Below are positions 34,136 through 43,174 of a stretch of 64,000 bases of DNA, piece after piece. The position numbers were made by a program, and so were the translations under genes. Source of the stretch: Bacillus oleivorans (lineage in GTDB: Bacteria; Bacillota; Bacilli; Bacillales; JC228). Under the pieces are notes generated by a model. It had not been told where the DNA came from, ran no database searches, and worked only from the letters and a program-made list of their open reading frames with translations. Every line of letters begins with the position of its first letter. Positions within the stretch are counted from its first letter, which is position 1. The stretch spans positions 186,001 through 250,000 of the forward strand of contig NZ_OAOP01000004.1 in NCBI RefSeq assembly GCF_900207585.1. Reading direction: 5' to 3'.

Positions 34136-35353
34136 ATGGTCAATATAGAAAGACTCTGGGATAAAATCCACGAGCTTGCTTTAATTGGACAGACTGAGGA
34201 CAATGGCGTTACCCGTTTTTCCTACACCAAAGATGAACATGAGGCGAATGAATTGGTGAAACAATATATGGAGCAAGCAGGGTTAGAGGTATCGTATGAT
34301 GCAATTGGAAACTTAATCGGTTCGACACCTGGAAAAGAGGATTTGCCGGCCATTCTGTTAGGATCTCATATCGATACCGTCCCAAATGGCGGAAAATTTG
34401 ACGGCAGCTTAGGGGTGTTGACGGCAATTGAAGTCATGCAATCGTTACAGGAGCAGCAAATCCGCTTAAAGCATCCGGTTAAGGTGATTGCTTTTAAAGA
34501 TGAAGAGGGAGCAAGATTTGGCTTTGGTTTACTTGGAAGCCGGGCTGTCGCAGGAAGATTAAAAGACGAAGACCTAGATAAAAAGGATGCGAAAGGCATT
34601 TCCATCCGAGAGGCGTTAATCAATCAAGGCTATGATCCTGAAAAAATCGAAACAGCTAAAATGGATCACGTAAAAGCTTACATAGAGCTACATATTGAAC
34701 AAGGCAAAGTATTAGAAAACCAAGAAGTTCCTGTTGGAAATGTGACGGGTATTGCTGGCCCGCTTTGGTTAAAGGTAAAACTAGAGGGAGAAGCTGAACA
34801 TGCAGGGGCAACTCCAATGGGACAAAGAAAAGACCCATTAGTGGCAGCCAGTCTCGTGATCGCTGAAATTGAAAAATTGGCCAGTCAATATCCATATGCG
34901 GTTGCAACAGTTGGTTCTTTGTCGCTTACTCCTGGAGGAATTAATGTAATTCCTGGCAGTGTTGAATTTACAGTCGATATACGTGACATATCAGAGGAAA
35001 TTCGAGACCAGCTTGAAAAAGAAATTACAGATTTCTCCATTCAAATTGGAAATGAGCGCGAGATAAAAGTAACGATTGAAGAACTGCAAAGGGTAGCTCC
35101 TGTATTATGTTCTGAAGATATTCAATCCCTTATTATGGAGAGCATTAGTGAACTGAATATTCCAGTTATCTCCTTGCCAAGCGGGGCAGGTCATGATGCG
35201 ATGCAATTCAATCGTCTTTTTCCAGTTGGCATGATTTTTGTTCGTTCCAAGGATGGCATTAGTCATAATCCTAAAGAATTTACTTCCAAAGAGGACGTAA
35301 AAGCCGGAGCCGAAACCATGCTTAAAACATTAATAAAACTCGACGAACTCTAA
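34136..35353 (+). CDS. M20 amidohydrolase (N-carbamoyl-L-amino acid hydrolase / allantoate amidohydrolase type)
   Basis: A 405-aa di-metal amidase of the hydantoinase/carbamoylase family: GSHIDTVPNGGKFDG, FKDEEGARFGFGLLGSR, ELHIEQGKVLE, GEAEHAGATPMGQRKDP and SGAGHDAMQF. Members hydrolyse N-carbamoyl amino acids, allantoate or ureidoglycolate. No pyrimidine, hydantoin or purine genes adjoin, so the substrate is open. The ATG at 34136 has GAGAGGAG 8 nt upstream. A LysR regulator follows 64 bp downstream and may control it. Confidence 0.87.
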   Translation: MVNIERLWDKIHELALIGQTEDNGVTRFSYTKDEHEANELVKQYMEQAGLEVSYDAIGNLIGSTPGKEDLPAILLGSHIDTVPNGGKFDGSLGVLTAIEVMQSLQEQQIRLKHPVKVIAFKDEEGARFGFGLLGSRAVAGRLKDEDLDKKDAKGISIREALINQGYDPEKIETAKMDHVKAYIELHIEQGKVLENQEVPVGNVTGIAGPLWLKVKLEGEAEHAGATPMGQRKDPLVAASLVIAEIEKLASQYPYAVATVGSLSLTPGGINVIPGSVEFTVDIRDISEEIRDQLEKEITDFSIQIGNEREIKVTIEELQRVAPVLCSEDIQSLIMESISELNIPVISLPSGAGHDAMQFNRLFPVGMIFVRSKDGISHNPKEFTSKEDVKAGAETMLKTLIKLDEL

Positions 35354-35383
35354 CCAGCTGGCGTAAGTAACAATTTTGTGTAT

Positions 35384-35413
35384 CAAGAAAATTTCGGGTG
35401 GTGACAGGCACCT
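35384..35413 (+). repeat. Solitary arm of the GGGTGGTGACAGGCACC repeat
   Basis: The 30 bp ending GGGTGGTGACAGGCACCT closely match the right arm of the hairpin at 37454-37522, but no left arm is present here. It occupies the place where the LysR ribosome site would be expected. Confidence 0.7.
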
Positions 35414-35417
35414 AACC

Positions 35418-36308
35418 ATGGATATCAAACATTTACAGTATTTCATCGAAGTTACAAAATTCAATAGTTTTTCTAAGGCTGCGGATCATTTGTTTATTAC
35501 GCAGCCTACAATTAGTAAGATGATTAAAAATTTAGAGGAAGAGCTGGGAGTCACACTGTTTGACCGCTCGCGGAAGCAGCTGACTTTGACGGATGCAGGG
35601 AAAATTATATTAGAGCAGGCTAAATTAATTGATAAAGCATTCAATAATTTAGAATCTGAACTAGATAATCTGCTTGAATTAAAAAAAGGACATATCCGGA
35701 TAGGTTTACCTCCTATATTTGATGCTCATTTTCTCATTAAAATCATCGGTCTCTTTCATGAAAAGTATCCGGGCATCACGTTCCAATTAGAAGAAGATGG
35801 ATCGAAAAAAATTGAGGAAGACGTAAAGAATGGCCTATTAGATGTGGGGGTCATCGTACTCCCAACAAAAGAAGAGGTATTTGACTATTTTGCTTTTATG
35901 GAAGAAGATCTGCAATTAATTCTTCACCCCTCCCATCCGTTAGCGAAAAAAGAAGAGGTCCAGTTGTCTGAATTGGCTGATGAATCCTTTATTTTATTTA
36001 ATAAAGACTTTGTGTTAAATGATAAAATTGTTTCTTCCTGTAATATAGCCGGATTTACCCCGCACATCATTTCTGAGAGCTCTCAATGGTCCTTCATTGA
36101 AGAAATGGTGGCATCGAAATTAGGTGTATCCCTTTTACCGGAGAGTATTTGCGGACATTTAAAGGAGCATGTGAAAACAGTTAAAGTCGTGAATCCCTCG
36201 ATCGGATGGAATTTAGCGATGATTTGGTCAAAAGAACTTTACCTATCCTATGCAGCAAAGGAATGGCTTCGCTTTACGATGGATCACTTTATACATCAGA
36301 ATCAGTAA
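35418..36308 (+). CDS. LysR family transcriptional regulator
   Basis: A 296-aa regulator: N-terminal winged helix MDIKHLQYFIEVTKFNSFSK with recognition part TQPTISKMIKNLEEELG, then a periplasmic-binding-like effector domain from about residue 90 (GHIRIGLPPIFDAHFLIKI). The ATG at 35418 is the conserved LysR start. No good Shine-Dalgarno precedes it, only GGTGGTG inside the repeat arm at 35384-35413, so translation may be weak. It may regulate the preceding amidohydrolase, although it lies downstream in the same direction. Confidence 0.85.
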   Translation: MDIKHLQYFIEVTKFNSFSKAADHLFITQPTISKMIKNLEEELGVTLFDRSRKQLTLTDAGKIILEQAKLIDKAFNNLESELDNLLELKKGHIRIGLPPIFDAHFLIKIIGLFHEKYPGITFQLEEDGSKKIEEDVKNGLLDVGVIVLPTKEEVFDYFAFMEEDLQLILHPSHPLAKKEEVQLSELADESFILFNKDFVLNDKIVSSCNIAGFTPHIISESSQWSFIEEMVASKLGVSLLPESICGHLKEHVKTVKVVNPSIGWNLAMIWSKELYLSYAAKEWLRFTMDHFIHQNQ

Positions 36309-36318
36309 ATATTATATC

Positions 36319-36367
36319 GGGGCTGTCCAAAAAGGTCAGATAACTGACTTTTTGGACAGCCCTTTTG
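36319..36367 (+). terminator. Terminator with GGGCTGTCC...GGACAGCCC ends
   Basis: GGGCTGTCCAAAAAGGTCAG pairs with CTGACTTTTTGGACAGCCC around ATAA, followed by TTTT. The outer 9 bp are identical to the ends of the larger element at 59218-59530. Confidence 0.85.
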
Positions 36368-36546
36368 ATTTTTTAAATACTGAAAAGATGCAGAGGTAAG
36401 CATTTACATAGATAAAAGCTATAAATCCTATGAAAACTATCCATTTTACTTATAGAACAATGGGGCTTACACTTGGTTCGTGGCAAGGAAATCCTTTTAA
36501 CAGGCATCGGGTTTCTAGATCCCAAAAAGAAAGGAAGTAAAATAGA

Positions 36547-37065
36547 ATGGAACCTAAAAAAGTAAGTGAAAGCCGCATTATTAATACAGACCAAGTATTA
36601 TCATGCGATTTAAATAACTATAATACCCTTTTTGGCGGAGTCTTAATGAAAAAGCTTGATAGTGCTGCAACCCTATCCGCCCGCAGACACGCGCGCGTCA
36701 AAGAATGTGTAACAGCATCGACCGACTCTATTGATTTTCTCTGTCCGATTCACCAAACGGATTCAGTCTGTATCGAATCATTTGTAACCTATACCGGAAG
36801 AACCTCAATGGAGATTTTTTGTAAGGTCATTGCTGAAGATATGTTAACAGGAGAACGCAGAATAGCTGCAACAGCCTTTTTAACATTTGTCGCATTAGAT
36901 GAATATAAAAAACCAGTAGAAGTGCCAGGTGTTATTCCTGAGACAGAAGAGGAAAAATTCATTTACGAGACAGGTAAAGAACGGGCAGAAATGCGGAAGA
37001 TAAGAAGACAAAAGAGTAAAGAACTTGCTCAATATATAACCGTTAAAAAGCCATGGGATCATTAA
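36547..37065 (+). CDS. Hotdog-fold acyl-CoA thioesterase (YkhA-like)
   Basis: A 172-aa BFIT/BACH-type acyl-CoA hydrolase, with VLSCDLNNYNTLFGGVLMKKLDSAATLSARRH (residues about 18-49) containing the catalytic Asn/Asp loop, and the second strand region VCIESFVTYTGRTSMEIFCKV. It hydrolyses acyl-CoA to free acid and CoA in the cytosol. AAAGGAAG precedes the ATG. It is co-transcribed with a 123-aa gene starting 18 nt downstream. The 180 bp between the preceding terminator and this gene holds no other gene. Confidence 0.85.
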   Translation: MEPKKVSESRIINTDQVLSCDLNNYNTLFGGVLMKKLDSAATLSARRHARVKECVTASTDSIDFLCPIHQTDSVCIESFVTYTGRTSMEIFCKVIAEDMLTGERRIAATAFLTFVALDEYKKPVEVPGVIPETEEEKFIYETGKERAEMRKIRRQKSKELAQYITVKKPWDH

Positions 37066-37083
37066 GTGGAAGGAGCTAAAACA

Positions 37084-37455
37084 ATGACAACACTTTGCAG
37101 TCATGAAGATCTAATCGCCACTCAAGATGCCCTTAAACATGTTGAAAAATCCTATCCAGCCCTCTTTGAACAACTATTGCATATTGTCAATTTAACTCGT
37201 TCATTACAGCTTCGATATCAGTTTATGGGCTGTTTGCTAATGGATGAAGATCCAGGGAAAAATAAACCATCCTACCTTCACCATTCGGTATTAGAACTAT
37301 ATAAGAGAGAAATTCAAAAATTAAAAGACAATCCAGATTTTCCTGTCATCAAAAAGACGTTTAAGTCATTCAAGAAAGTCGGCTACGCCAAAATCAGCCT
37401 ATTACTTCAAGGAGCAAAACCCGAAACACTTACAGGGTTATCTGTGATTAAATAA
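37084..37455 (+). CDS. Hypothetical protein, 123 aa, downstream of the thioesterase
   Basis: Starts MTTLCSHEDLIATQDALK with GGAAGGAG about 8 nt before the ATG. Predominantly helical, without signal or membrane segments, with three Lys-rich helices near the C-terminus (KKTFKSFKKVGYAKISLLLQ). I do not recognise a family. The tight spacing implies an operon with the acyl-CoA thioesterase. It ends in the hairpin repeat shared with the desR side. Confidence 0.65.
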   Translation: MTTLCSHEDLIATQDALKHVEKSYPALFEQLLHIVNLTRSLQLRYQFMGCLLMDEDPGKNKPSYLHHSVLELYKREIQKLKDNPDFPVIKKTFKSFKKVGYAKISLLLQGAKPETLTGLSVIK

Positions 37456-37522
37456 AAGGTGCCATTACCACCCAATTCAGGAGTTGTAAAACAAGAAATT
37501 TCGGGTGGTGACAGCACCTTTT
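37454..37522. terminator. Hairpin repeat acting as bidirectional terminator
   Basis: The 20-nt arms, AAAAGGTGCCATTACCACCC (37454-37473) and GGGTGGTGACAGCACCTTTT (37503-37522), are nearly complementary around a 29-nt loop with a further AATT pairing. It separates two convergent genes and touches the desR stop codon. The right arm recurs alone at 35384-35413. Confidence 0.75.
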
Positions 37523-38113
37523 CTACTTTTCTTTAAACTGTTTAATTGCTTCAATCCGGTTTTTCACTCCGAGTTTGTCGAGAATGACAGAGATATAGTT
37601 GCGGACGGTGCCGGTTTTGATTTGGAGGGTGTCAGCAATTTCTTTTGTGTCTTTACCGTCGGCGACGAGCTCTAAAACTTCTCGTTCCCGTTCCGTTAGA
37701 GGATTGGTTTCAACATTGTAAGCATCCTCGATCAGCTCTGGCGCGTATATCCGTCTTCCAGCCATGACACTGCGGATGGAGTTTGCCAAATCTTCACTTG
37801 GACTGTCCTTTAAGAAGTAACCGCTGACCCCGGCTTTTAAAGCACGCTGAAAATAGCCAGACCGAGCAAAGGTGGTTAATATAATAACTTTGCAATCATC
37901 ATCCTTTAATTCTTCAGCGGCTTCTAGTCCGCTTTTTCCAGGCATTTCGATATCCATAATGACCACATCCGGATGAAGCTTTCGGACTAGGGCTACTGCT
38001 TCTTCTCCATTAGACGCTTTCCCCACTACTTCCATATCATCCTCTAAATCAAGCAATGAACCAAAAGCTCCTAACAACAGCTGTTGATCTTCTGCAATGA
38101 CAATCCGAATCAT
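37523..38113 (-). CDS. desR: Cold-shock response regulator DesR
   Basis: A 196-aa NarL/FixJ-type regulator with a receiver domain (phospho-acceptor D54 in DVVIMDIEMPG, K at ILTTFARSGYFQRALKAG) and a C-terminal LuxR-type helix-turn-helix (LTEREREVLELVADGKDTKEIADTLQIKTGTVRNYIS). Phosphorylated by DesK at low temperature, it activates the desaturase gene. It overlaps desK by 4 bp. Identification rests on the des-desK-desR order and on DesK and Des features. Confidence 0.9.
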   Translation of the reverse strand: MIRIVIAEDQQLLLGAFGSLLDLEDDMEVVGKASNGEEAVALVRKLHPDVVIMDIEMPGKSGLEAAEELKDDDCKVIILTTFARSGYFQRALKAGVSGYFLKDSPSEDLANSIRSVMAGRRIYAPELIEDAYNVETNPLTEREREVLELVADGKDTKEIADTLQIKTGTVRNYISVILDKLGVKNRIEAIKQFKEK

Positions 38114-39252
38114 GTAAACTCCTCCTTTTCAGGTTTCGTAAGATCAAGCGGTACTCGTAAACGTAAAGTAGTCCCATCCTTCGTCAATAGCCCTAAACTG
38201 CCATTTACAAATTCCAGGCGTTCTTTCATTCCTTTCAATCCATGACCCTGCATTAAATGTTGGGCTGATTGTTTAAATACACCATTATCATGTATGGTAA
38301 CGATTGTTTCTGCCCGTGTTTGTTCAATTTTTATAGAGCAGCAAGTAGCTCCGCTATGCTTTACAATATTGGTCACAGCCTCTTTTAAACACATACTTAA
38401 TATATGCTCGGTTAATAATGGCACATTGGATAATTCAAAATCTCCGACTTCCTCAAGGTGAATCTCGGCTGCATCTAGCAGTTCTTTAACCAGAACAAGC
38501 TCATCCTTTAGGCGAACCGCACGCATGGATGAAACCATTTTTCGGACTTCATTAAGGGCTGTTCTGGCAGTTTGTTGAACATCCTTCAATTCGTTTCGGG
38601 CTTGTTCCGGATTTTTATATAATAAACGTCTGGCTAAGTCACTTTTTAATCCGATTAAAGAAAGCTTCTGTCCAAGCGTATCATGGAGGTCACGGGCAAT
38701 TCTCTGCCGTTCTTCCAACACACCTAATTCATGAATTCTCTTATTGGCATCTTCTAATTTTTCTTCTAACTGCCCCTTCTCATTCCGGTTATAAATGTTA
38801 AACGGAAGTAGAATCACACTAATCCAGATGACGATTACAAAGGGCAGCTGTTTCAAAAAGAGTTCATCCTGCTGCACAATACTAAAATTAATCGAGACCG
38901 AGGTGCTGATTAAATGAACAAAATAAAGAATAAGAAACGTAAGACGGTCTTTAATATTTCCAATATAATGCGCTAAGAAAAACGCAAAATACACATAGCT
39001 GTATAGGCTCGTTGTTGTAATCGAAATGCCGATCAGGAGAAATGTCCATAGATAAACGGGCCAGCCTTTAGCAAAAAAAGCAATGCGATATAGAATAAAA
39101 AAGATGAATGTCAATAAAATCCCAAGAATGATTTCGATTGTTGTGTCTGCTTGAATAATAAAATAAAAAGGCAGGATAAAAAGAATTACCCATATATAGG
39201 GAGATATACCGCTATTCTTTTGAAATGCCAAATACTTTTTAATTACATTCAT
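38110..39252 (-). CDS. desK: Thermosensor histidine kinase DesK
   Basis: A 380-aa HPK7-type kinase. Four or five membrane helices occupy residues 19-152; a coiled linker follows (QLEEKLEDANKRIHELGVLEERQRIA). The phospho-acceptor is H190 in RDLHDTLGQKLSLIG, and a C-terminal HATPase with NIVKHSGA and GHGLKGMKERL follows. In B. subtilis DesK senses membrane thickness and order and switches between kinase and phosphatase. AGAGGG is 9 nt before the ATG; the des terminator lies upstream, so desKR may also have its own promoter. Confidence 0.9.
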   Translation of the reverse strand: MNVIKKYLAFQKNSGISPYIWVILFILPFYFIIQADTTIEIILGILLTFIFFILYRIAFFAKGWPVYLWTFLLIGISITTTSLYSYVYFAFFLAHYIGNIKDRLTFLILYFVHLISTSVSINFSIVQQDELFLKQLPFVIVIWISVILLPFNIYNRNEKGQLEEKLEDANKRIHELGVLEERQRIARDLHDTLGQKLSLIGLKSDLARRLLYKNPEQARNELKDVQQTARTALNEVRKMVSSMRAVRLKDELVLVKELLDAAEIHLEEVGDFELSNVPLLTEHILSMCLKEAVTNIVKHSGATCCSIKIEQTRAETIVTIHDNGVFKQSAQHLMQGHGLKGMKERLEFVNGSLGLLTKDGTTLRLRVPLDLTKPEKEEFT

Positions 39253-39295
39253 AGGTATGAACCCTCTTAATCACAGGATTTTCTAACATATGCAG

Positions 39296-39328
39296 AAAAA
39301 CAGGGCTTCTAAAATGGCCCTGTTTTTA
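39296..39328 (-). terminator. Terminator between des and desK
   Basis: AAACAGGGC pairs with GCCCTGTTT on the minus strand, followed by T. It separates the inducible des gene from desKR. Confidence 0.8.
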
Positions 39329-39365
39329 TCTTATCACTTCGTAAACATGCAAACTACCTGCTTAT

Positions 39366-40394
39366 TTACGACTTAGACTGAGATGGAATATGGTTCATTC
39401 CTGGCAGCAATGGAACATCTTTAAAATGAACAAACTTCTTTTGATTCTCGTCCCAAAGCCGAAATCTAAGTGAAGTTAAGCTTGTTTTTAACGTGATGGT
39501 CGGTACATGCTTTAAAGCATCGGTATTTTTATGTGCCGCTTCCAATTGGTAATTCGGGACTCTTGGGCATAAATGATGAACATGGTGATAACCAATATTC
39601 CCTGTAAACCATTGAAGCACTTTAGGAAGCTTATAAAAAGAACTTCCTTCCACAGCGGCTAAAACAAAATCCCATTTTTCATTTGGCTCAAAATAAGAAT
39701 CTTCAAATGTGTGCTGCACATAAAATAGCCATACCCCGATTGAACCGGCAATCAAAAAGATTGGTCCCTGTACTAAAAGGAATGCCTGCCATCCAATCGT
39801 GTAACAAAGAAGAGCAATAATGGCTGCAATCGCAATGTTTGTTATATATAAATTAATACGTTCTCCGCGTTTTGCGCTTTTTTTATTAAAACGGTTTTTC
39901 AATAGAAATACGTAAGTCGGACCTAAACCAAACATAATAAGAGGATTCCGGTATAGACGGTAACGGAAGCGTGTCCACGCTGATGCAGACCGGAATTCAT
40001 CTACTGTTAACAGCCAGATATCGCCTGTTCCGCGTTTATCTAAATTTGAACTCGTCGCATGGTGAATGGAATGATCATGCTGCCATTGGCTATAAGGAAA
40101 TAACGTGAGGATTCCCGTAATGGTTCCAAGAATTTTGTTGGCTTTTCTGCTTTTAAAAAAGGAGTGATGGCAGCAATCGTGAAAAATGATAAACATCCGC
40201 GTTAAAAGTCCAGCTCCAATAACCGTTAAAGCAAGGGTAAGCCAGTAAGAGACAGAGAGGCTTTGATATGCAAGAATCCAAACAACAAAGAAAGGAACAA
40301 TTGTATCCAATATTTGAATGATACTTTTCCGAGTATCAGGCTTTTCATAAGGAACCACTTGTTTTCTTAACATCTTTTGATTTTGTTTTTCCAT
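39366..40394 (-). CDS. des: Acyl-lipid fatty acid desaturase Des
   Basis: A 342-aa membrane di-iron desaturase with the three His boxes HDCCHH, HDHSIHH and HHVHH and about four membrane helices. In B. subtilis this enzyme introduces a delta-5 double bond into membrane lipids after cold shock, restoring fluidity and so switching DesK off. The upstream region carries a TATAAT with a poor -35 and a cluster of TGTCAT half-sites, the layout expected for DesR activation. Confidence 0.93.
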   Translation of the reverse strand: MEKQNQKMLRKQVVPYEKPDTRKSIIQILDTIVPFFVVWILAYQSLSVSYWLTLALTVIGAGLLTRMFIIFHDCCHHSFFKSRKANKILGTITGILTLFPYSQWQHDHSIHHATSSNLDKRGTGDIWLLTVDEFRSASAWTRFRYRLYRNPLIMFGLGPTYVFLLKNRFNKKSAKRGERINLYITNIAIAAIIALLCYTIGWQAFLLVQGPIFLIAGSIGVWLFYVQHTFEDSYFEPNEKWDFVLAAVEGSSFYKLPKVLQWFTGNIGYHHVHHLCPRVPNYQLEAAHKNTDALKHVPTITLKTSLTSLRFRLWDENQKKFVHFKDVPLLPGMNHIPSQSKS

Positions 40395-40428
40395 GTATGA
40401 CCCATCCTCTTCCGATTAGTTATCTTCG

Positions 40429-40457
40429 ATTATAAAGAAAATAAGAAGACATTTGCA
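40429..40457 (-). promoter_or_regulatory. des promoter (weak -35)
   Basis: The minus strand reads TGCAAA (40452-40457), a 17-bp spacer, then TATAAT (40429-40434). The -35 departs from TTGACA, consistent with activator dependence. Confidence 0.6.
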
Positions 40458-40465
40458 GACATACA

Positions 40466-40495
40466 TGTCATACATCAACTATGACAAATGTCATG
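40466..40495. promoter_or_regulatory. Candidate DesR operator
   Basis: Three half-sites occur just upstream of the -35: TGTCATA (40466-40472), TATGACA (40480-40486) and TGTCATG (40489-40495). The last two form the palindrome ATGACA-AA-TGTCAT. Position and inverted repeats fit DesR regulation of des. Confidence 0.65.
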
Positions 40496-40653
40496 TTTTA
40501 AGAAAATTTTGTGAGAAATGGGTGAGCGCCCATTAAGCGAAGCAACGGATTTCGTGAACAATTGCCGACGTATCATTATTACATCGTTTATATTTTCGTA
40601 CTTATAAAAAATAGCTGCCAAGATTATCTCGACAGCTTAAAAATTAAATATTA

Positions 40654-42117
40654 TTAAACCCGTTCTAATTGAACTTCCTTTTTATATTCACGGATCATAT
40701 CTCTTTTTAATTGCCATGTTTTCGGGCTTAAGTAAACTTGATAAATCTCAGGATTTAATAAACGTAATAATTCCGGCTCAAATAACTCCAATTGCTCCCG
40801 ATGAAAGCTTCTAATTTGCTCCAAATCAGGAAGATCGTAAACTAATGCTCCGTTTACTATAATCGGATGAAGGAGGGGGATGGCTTTAAAGTTTTCTGCA
40901 AATCGGTTCGTGTCAAGCTGGACAGGATCAAAAAGCTCGATCCGGTTTCTTGTTAAGACATCCTTTTCATTTGCTAAGGTTATATAATCTGAGATAGCTT
41001 TCCCAGTTGTTTGACTGACAAGACGGTACACCTCTTTTTTACCCGGTGTTGTAATTTTTTCTTGGTTACCTGAAATTTTAATAACGGGAATTAGCTCCCC
41101 GTTCTTCTCACGGGCAACCAGTTTATAGACACCGCCTAAAGAAGGCTGATCCTCAGCAGTAATCAGGCGAGTTCCTACTCCCCAAGTATCGACTTTGGCC
41201 CCTTGTGCCTTTAGATTAAAAATCAGATGCTCATCTAAATCGTTAGAAACCACAATCTTAACGTAATCAAGCCCCGCCTTATCCAGCTGTTCCCGTGCTT
41301 TTTTAGACAGGTATGCTAAATCTCCGCTGTCAATCCGGATTGACTGCATCCGTTTCCCTTTTCTTTCAAGCATATGGGCTGTCTTAATTGCATTCGGAAT
41401 CCCCTTTTCAAGGGTATCATAAGTATCTACCAGCAATGCTACCTGGTCAGGCAAAGCATTGGCATATTTCATAAAAGATTCTTCTTCAGAGTCATGCCCC
41501 TGTACCCAAGAATGGGCATGCGTTCCTTTCGTTGGGATTCCAAACCATTTTCCCGCCAGCATATTACTGGTCGCATCGAAACCGGCAATATATGCAGCAC
41601 GGGCTCCCCATACAGCTGCATCGGCCTCCTGAGCCCTTCTTGATCCAAATTCTAACAAACCGTCGCCTGCAGCAACTCGTACAATCCGTGATGCCTTTGT
41701 CGCAATGAGAGTCTGATAGTTTAAAAAGTTTAAAAGAGCGGTTTCTACCAATTGTGTTTCTAATATCGTTCCTTCCACCCGCAATAACGGTTCATTAGGA
41801 AAAACTATTTCTCCCTCTTGCACGGAGTATAAATTCCCGTTGAAACGAATTTCACGAAGCATTTGCAAAAAAGCAGGGTCATATTGCTCCTCTTGCTCTG
41901 CCAAATACTGAATGTCATCTTCAGAGAAGCGTAAATTTTGGATATACTCAACAATTCGCTGTAAACCAGCAAATACAGCATACCCATTGCCAAATGGAAG
42001 TTTACGAAAATAAGCCTCGAAAACAGCATGGTCATTCATTGTTCCATTTATCCAGTGGGCATACATCATATTTATTTCATATTTATCAGTATGTAGTGCT
42101 AAATCTTGTATATTCAT
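40654..42117 (-). CDS. pncB: Nicotinate phosphoribosyltransferase
   Basis: A 487-aa NAPRTase of the Preiss-Handler NAD salvage route: nicotinate plus PRPP to nicotinate mononucleotide. Features are LHTDKYEINMMYAHW at the N-terminus, EFGSRRAQEADAA in the phosphoribosyl-binding region, GTHAHSWVQGHDSEEESF and RIDSGDLAYLSKKAR. The length equals that of the B. subtilis enzyme (about 490 aa). AGAAGGGAG lies before the ATG. Apparently monocistronic; no niacin-responsive leader is visible. Confidence 0.92.
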   Translation of the reverse strand: MNIQDLALHTDKYEINMMYAHWINGTMNDHAVFEAYFRKLPFGNGYAVFAGLQRIVEYIQNLRFSEDDIQYLAEQEEQYDPAFLQMLREIRFNGNLYSVQEGEIVFPNEPLLRVEGTILETQLVETALLNFLNYQTLIATKASRIVRVAAGDGLLEFGSRRAQEADAAVWGARAAYIAGFDATSNMLAGKWFGIPTKGTHAHSWVQGHDSEEESFMKYANALPDQVALLVDTYDTLEKGIPNAIKTAHMLERKGKRMQSIRIDSGDLAYLSKKAREQLDKAGLDYVKIVVSNDLDEHLIFNLKAQGAKVDTWGVGTRLITAEDQPSLGGVYKLVAREKNGELIPVIKISGNQEKITTPGKKEVYRLVSQTTGKAISDYITLANEKDVLTRNRIELFDPVQLDTNRFAENFKAIPLLHPIIVNGALVYDLPDLEQIRSFHREQLELFEPELLRLLNPEIYQVYLSPKTWQLKRDMIREYKKEVQLERV

Positions 42118-42220
42118 GGAGCTCCCTTCTTTACTGCTGATTTAATCGAAATCTATTATAATAGAAACTGATTGTAACCGATAAAACCCTATTTTAACCC
42201 GTTTAACCTATTTTGCCTAT

Positions 42221-42266
42221 AAAAAAAGGGCTGTGACCTCAGCTTTAATGCTTTGGCACAACCCTA
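42221..42266 (-). terminator. Terminator of the MerR regulator gene
   Basis: AGGGTTGTG pairs with CACAGCCCT with one wobble around a 21-nt loop that can fold further, and seven T follow on the minus strand. Confidence 0.75.
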
Positions 42267-42273
42267 TTCTACC

Positions 42274-43038
42274 TTATTTTTTCAAACCTGTATAAATTAA
42301 AATCGCATCTCTTAAGAATTCTGCCGCTTTAGGATGCACCTGATCATAATAGGCTTTAAACCTTTCGTCATCCACATACATTTGCCCAAGACCCGCATGT
42401 GCTTCTTTACTATACTCTGGCCAGTAATAGGTTAGCCATTGTTTATGCAAATCTGCAGCTTTTTGGGCAAGACTGCTTCCAGGATCTCCGGATTTTACAG
42501 CTTCCGCTAAAGTATCATTTACTTCCTGACCGAGTCGAGTGACTTCTTCATACTCTTCTTCTGTCATGTTTTTAAACTTCTCATATGACTTCCTTACCGT
42601 GTCTTCGCCGTACTTTTCTCGGATTTCTTCCCCATATTTTTTCTCATTATCTTCAATCATTTTTTTCTTAAAGCCTTCAAATTTTTCCCGATCTGACATT
42701 GTCATTCTCCCTTCCTTTGCATCAATTGTTTTTTCAACATTCGCAATCAGGAGATCTAATTGCTTACGTTTGTCAAGAAGCTGTTGATGATGTTCCTTTA
42801 GAGCCTTCAAGCTATTAAAAGCAGGATCAGATAGGATTTGTTTAATTTGATCAAGACTAACCCCTAGTTCTTTGTAAAATAAGATTTGCTGCAGCCTGTC
42901 AACTTCGGTTTGACCATAAATCCGGTACCCCGATGAGTTCATTCTGGCCGGCTTCAGAATTCCAATCTCATCATAATACCTTAATGTCCTTGTACTGACT
43001 CCTGCCAATCTGCTTAGCTTTTGAATCGTGTATTCCAT
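42274..43038 (-). CDS. mta: MerR regulator with TipAS antibiotic-recognition domain (Mta-like)
   Basis: A 254-aa protein: MerR winged helix (residues 1-70, LSRLAGVSTRTLRYYDEIGIL), dimerisation coiled coil (about 75-110) and a C-terminal TipAS domain with EKYGEDTVRKSYEKFKNMTEEEYEEV and HKQWLTYYWPEYSKEAHAGLG. B. subtilis Mta (257 aa) activates multidrug transporter genes and itself. No transporter is adjacent here, so targets lie elsewhere. AGGAGG is 8-9 nt before the ATG. The palindrome at 43073-43087 is the likely autoregulatory site. Confidence 0.83.
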   Translation of the reverse strand: MEYTIQKLSRLAGVSTRTLRYYDEIGILKPARMNSSGYRIYGQTEVDRLQQILFYKELGVSLDQIKQILSDPAFNSLKALKEHHQQLLDKRKQLDLLIANVEKTIDAKEGRMTMSDREKFEGFKKKMIEDNEKKYGEEIREKYGEDTVRKSYEKFKNMTEEEYEEVTRLGQEVNDTLAEAVKSGDPGSSLAQKAADLHKQWLTYYWPEYSKEAHAGLGQMYVDDERFKAYYDQVHPKAAEFLRDAILIYTGLKK

Positions 43039-43072
43039 ACTCTAAAACCTCCTGACACCCTCACTGTACACC

Positions 43073-43087
43073 TTGACGTAACGTCAA
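43073..43087. promoter_or_regulatory. Candidate operator of the Mta-like regulator
   Basis: TTGACGT-A-ACGTCAA is a perfect 15-bp dyad, 35 bp upstream of the start codon. Confidence 0.55.
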
Positions 43088-43144
43088 TGTCAAATCATTA
43101 TGAAAAATTTTTTTGCGTATTTTATTACCATTATACCTGCAATT

Positions 43145-43173
43145 AAAAAAGCCCAACCGTTTGGCTGAGCTTT
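43145..43173 (-). terminator. Terminator of the PLA2-like gene
   Basis: AAAGC plus CCAA pair with TTGG and GCTTT, and six T follow on the minus strand, just beyond the stop codon. Confidence 0.65.
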
Positions 43174-43174
43174 A

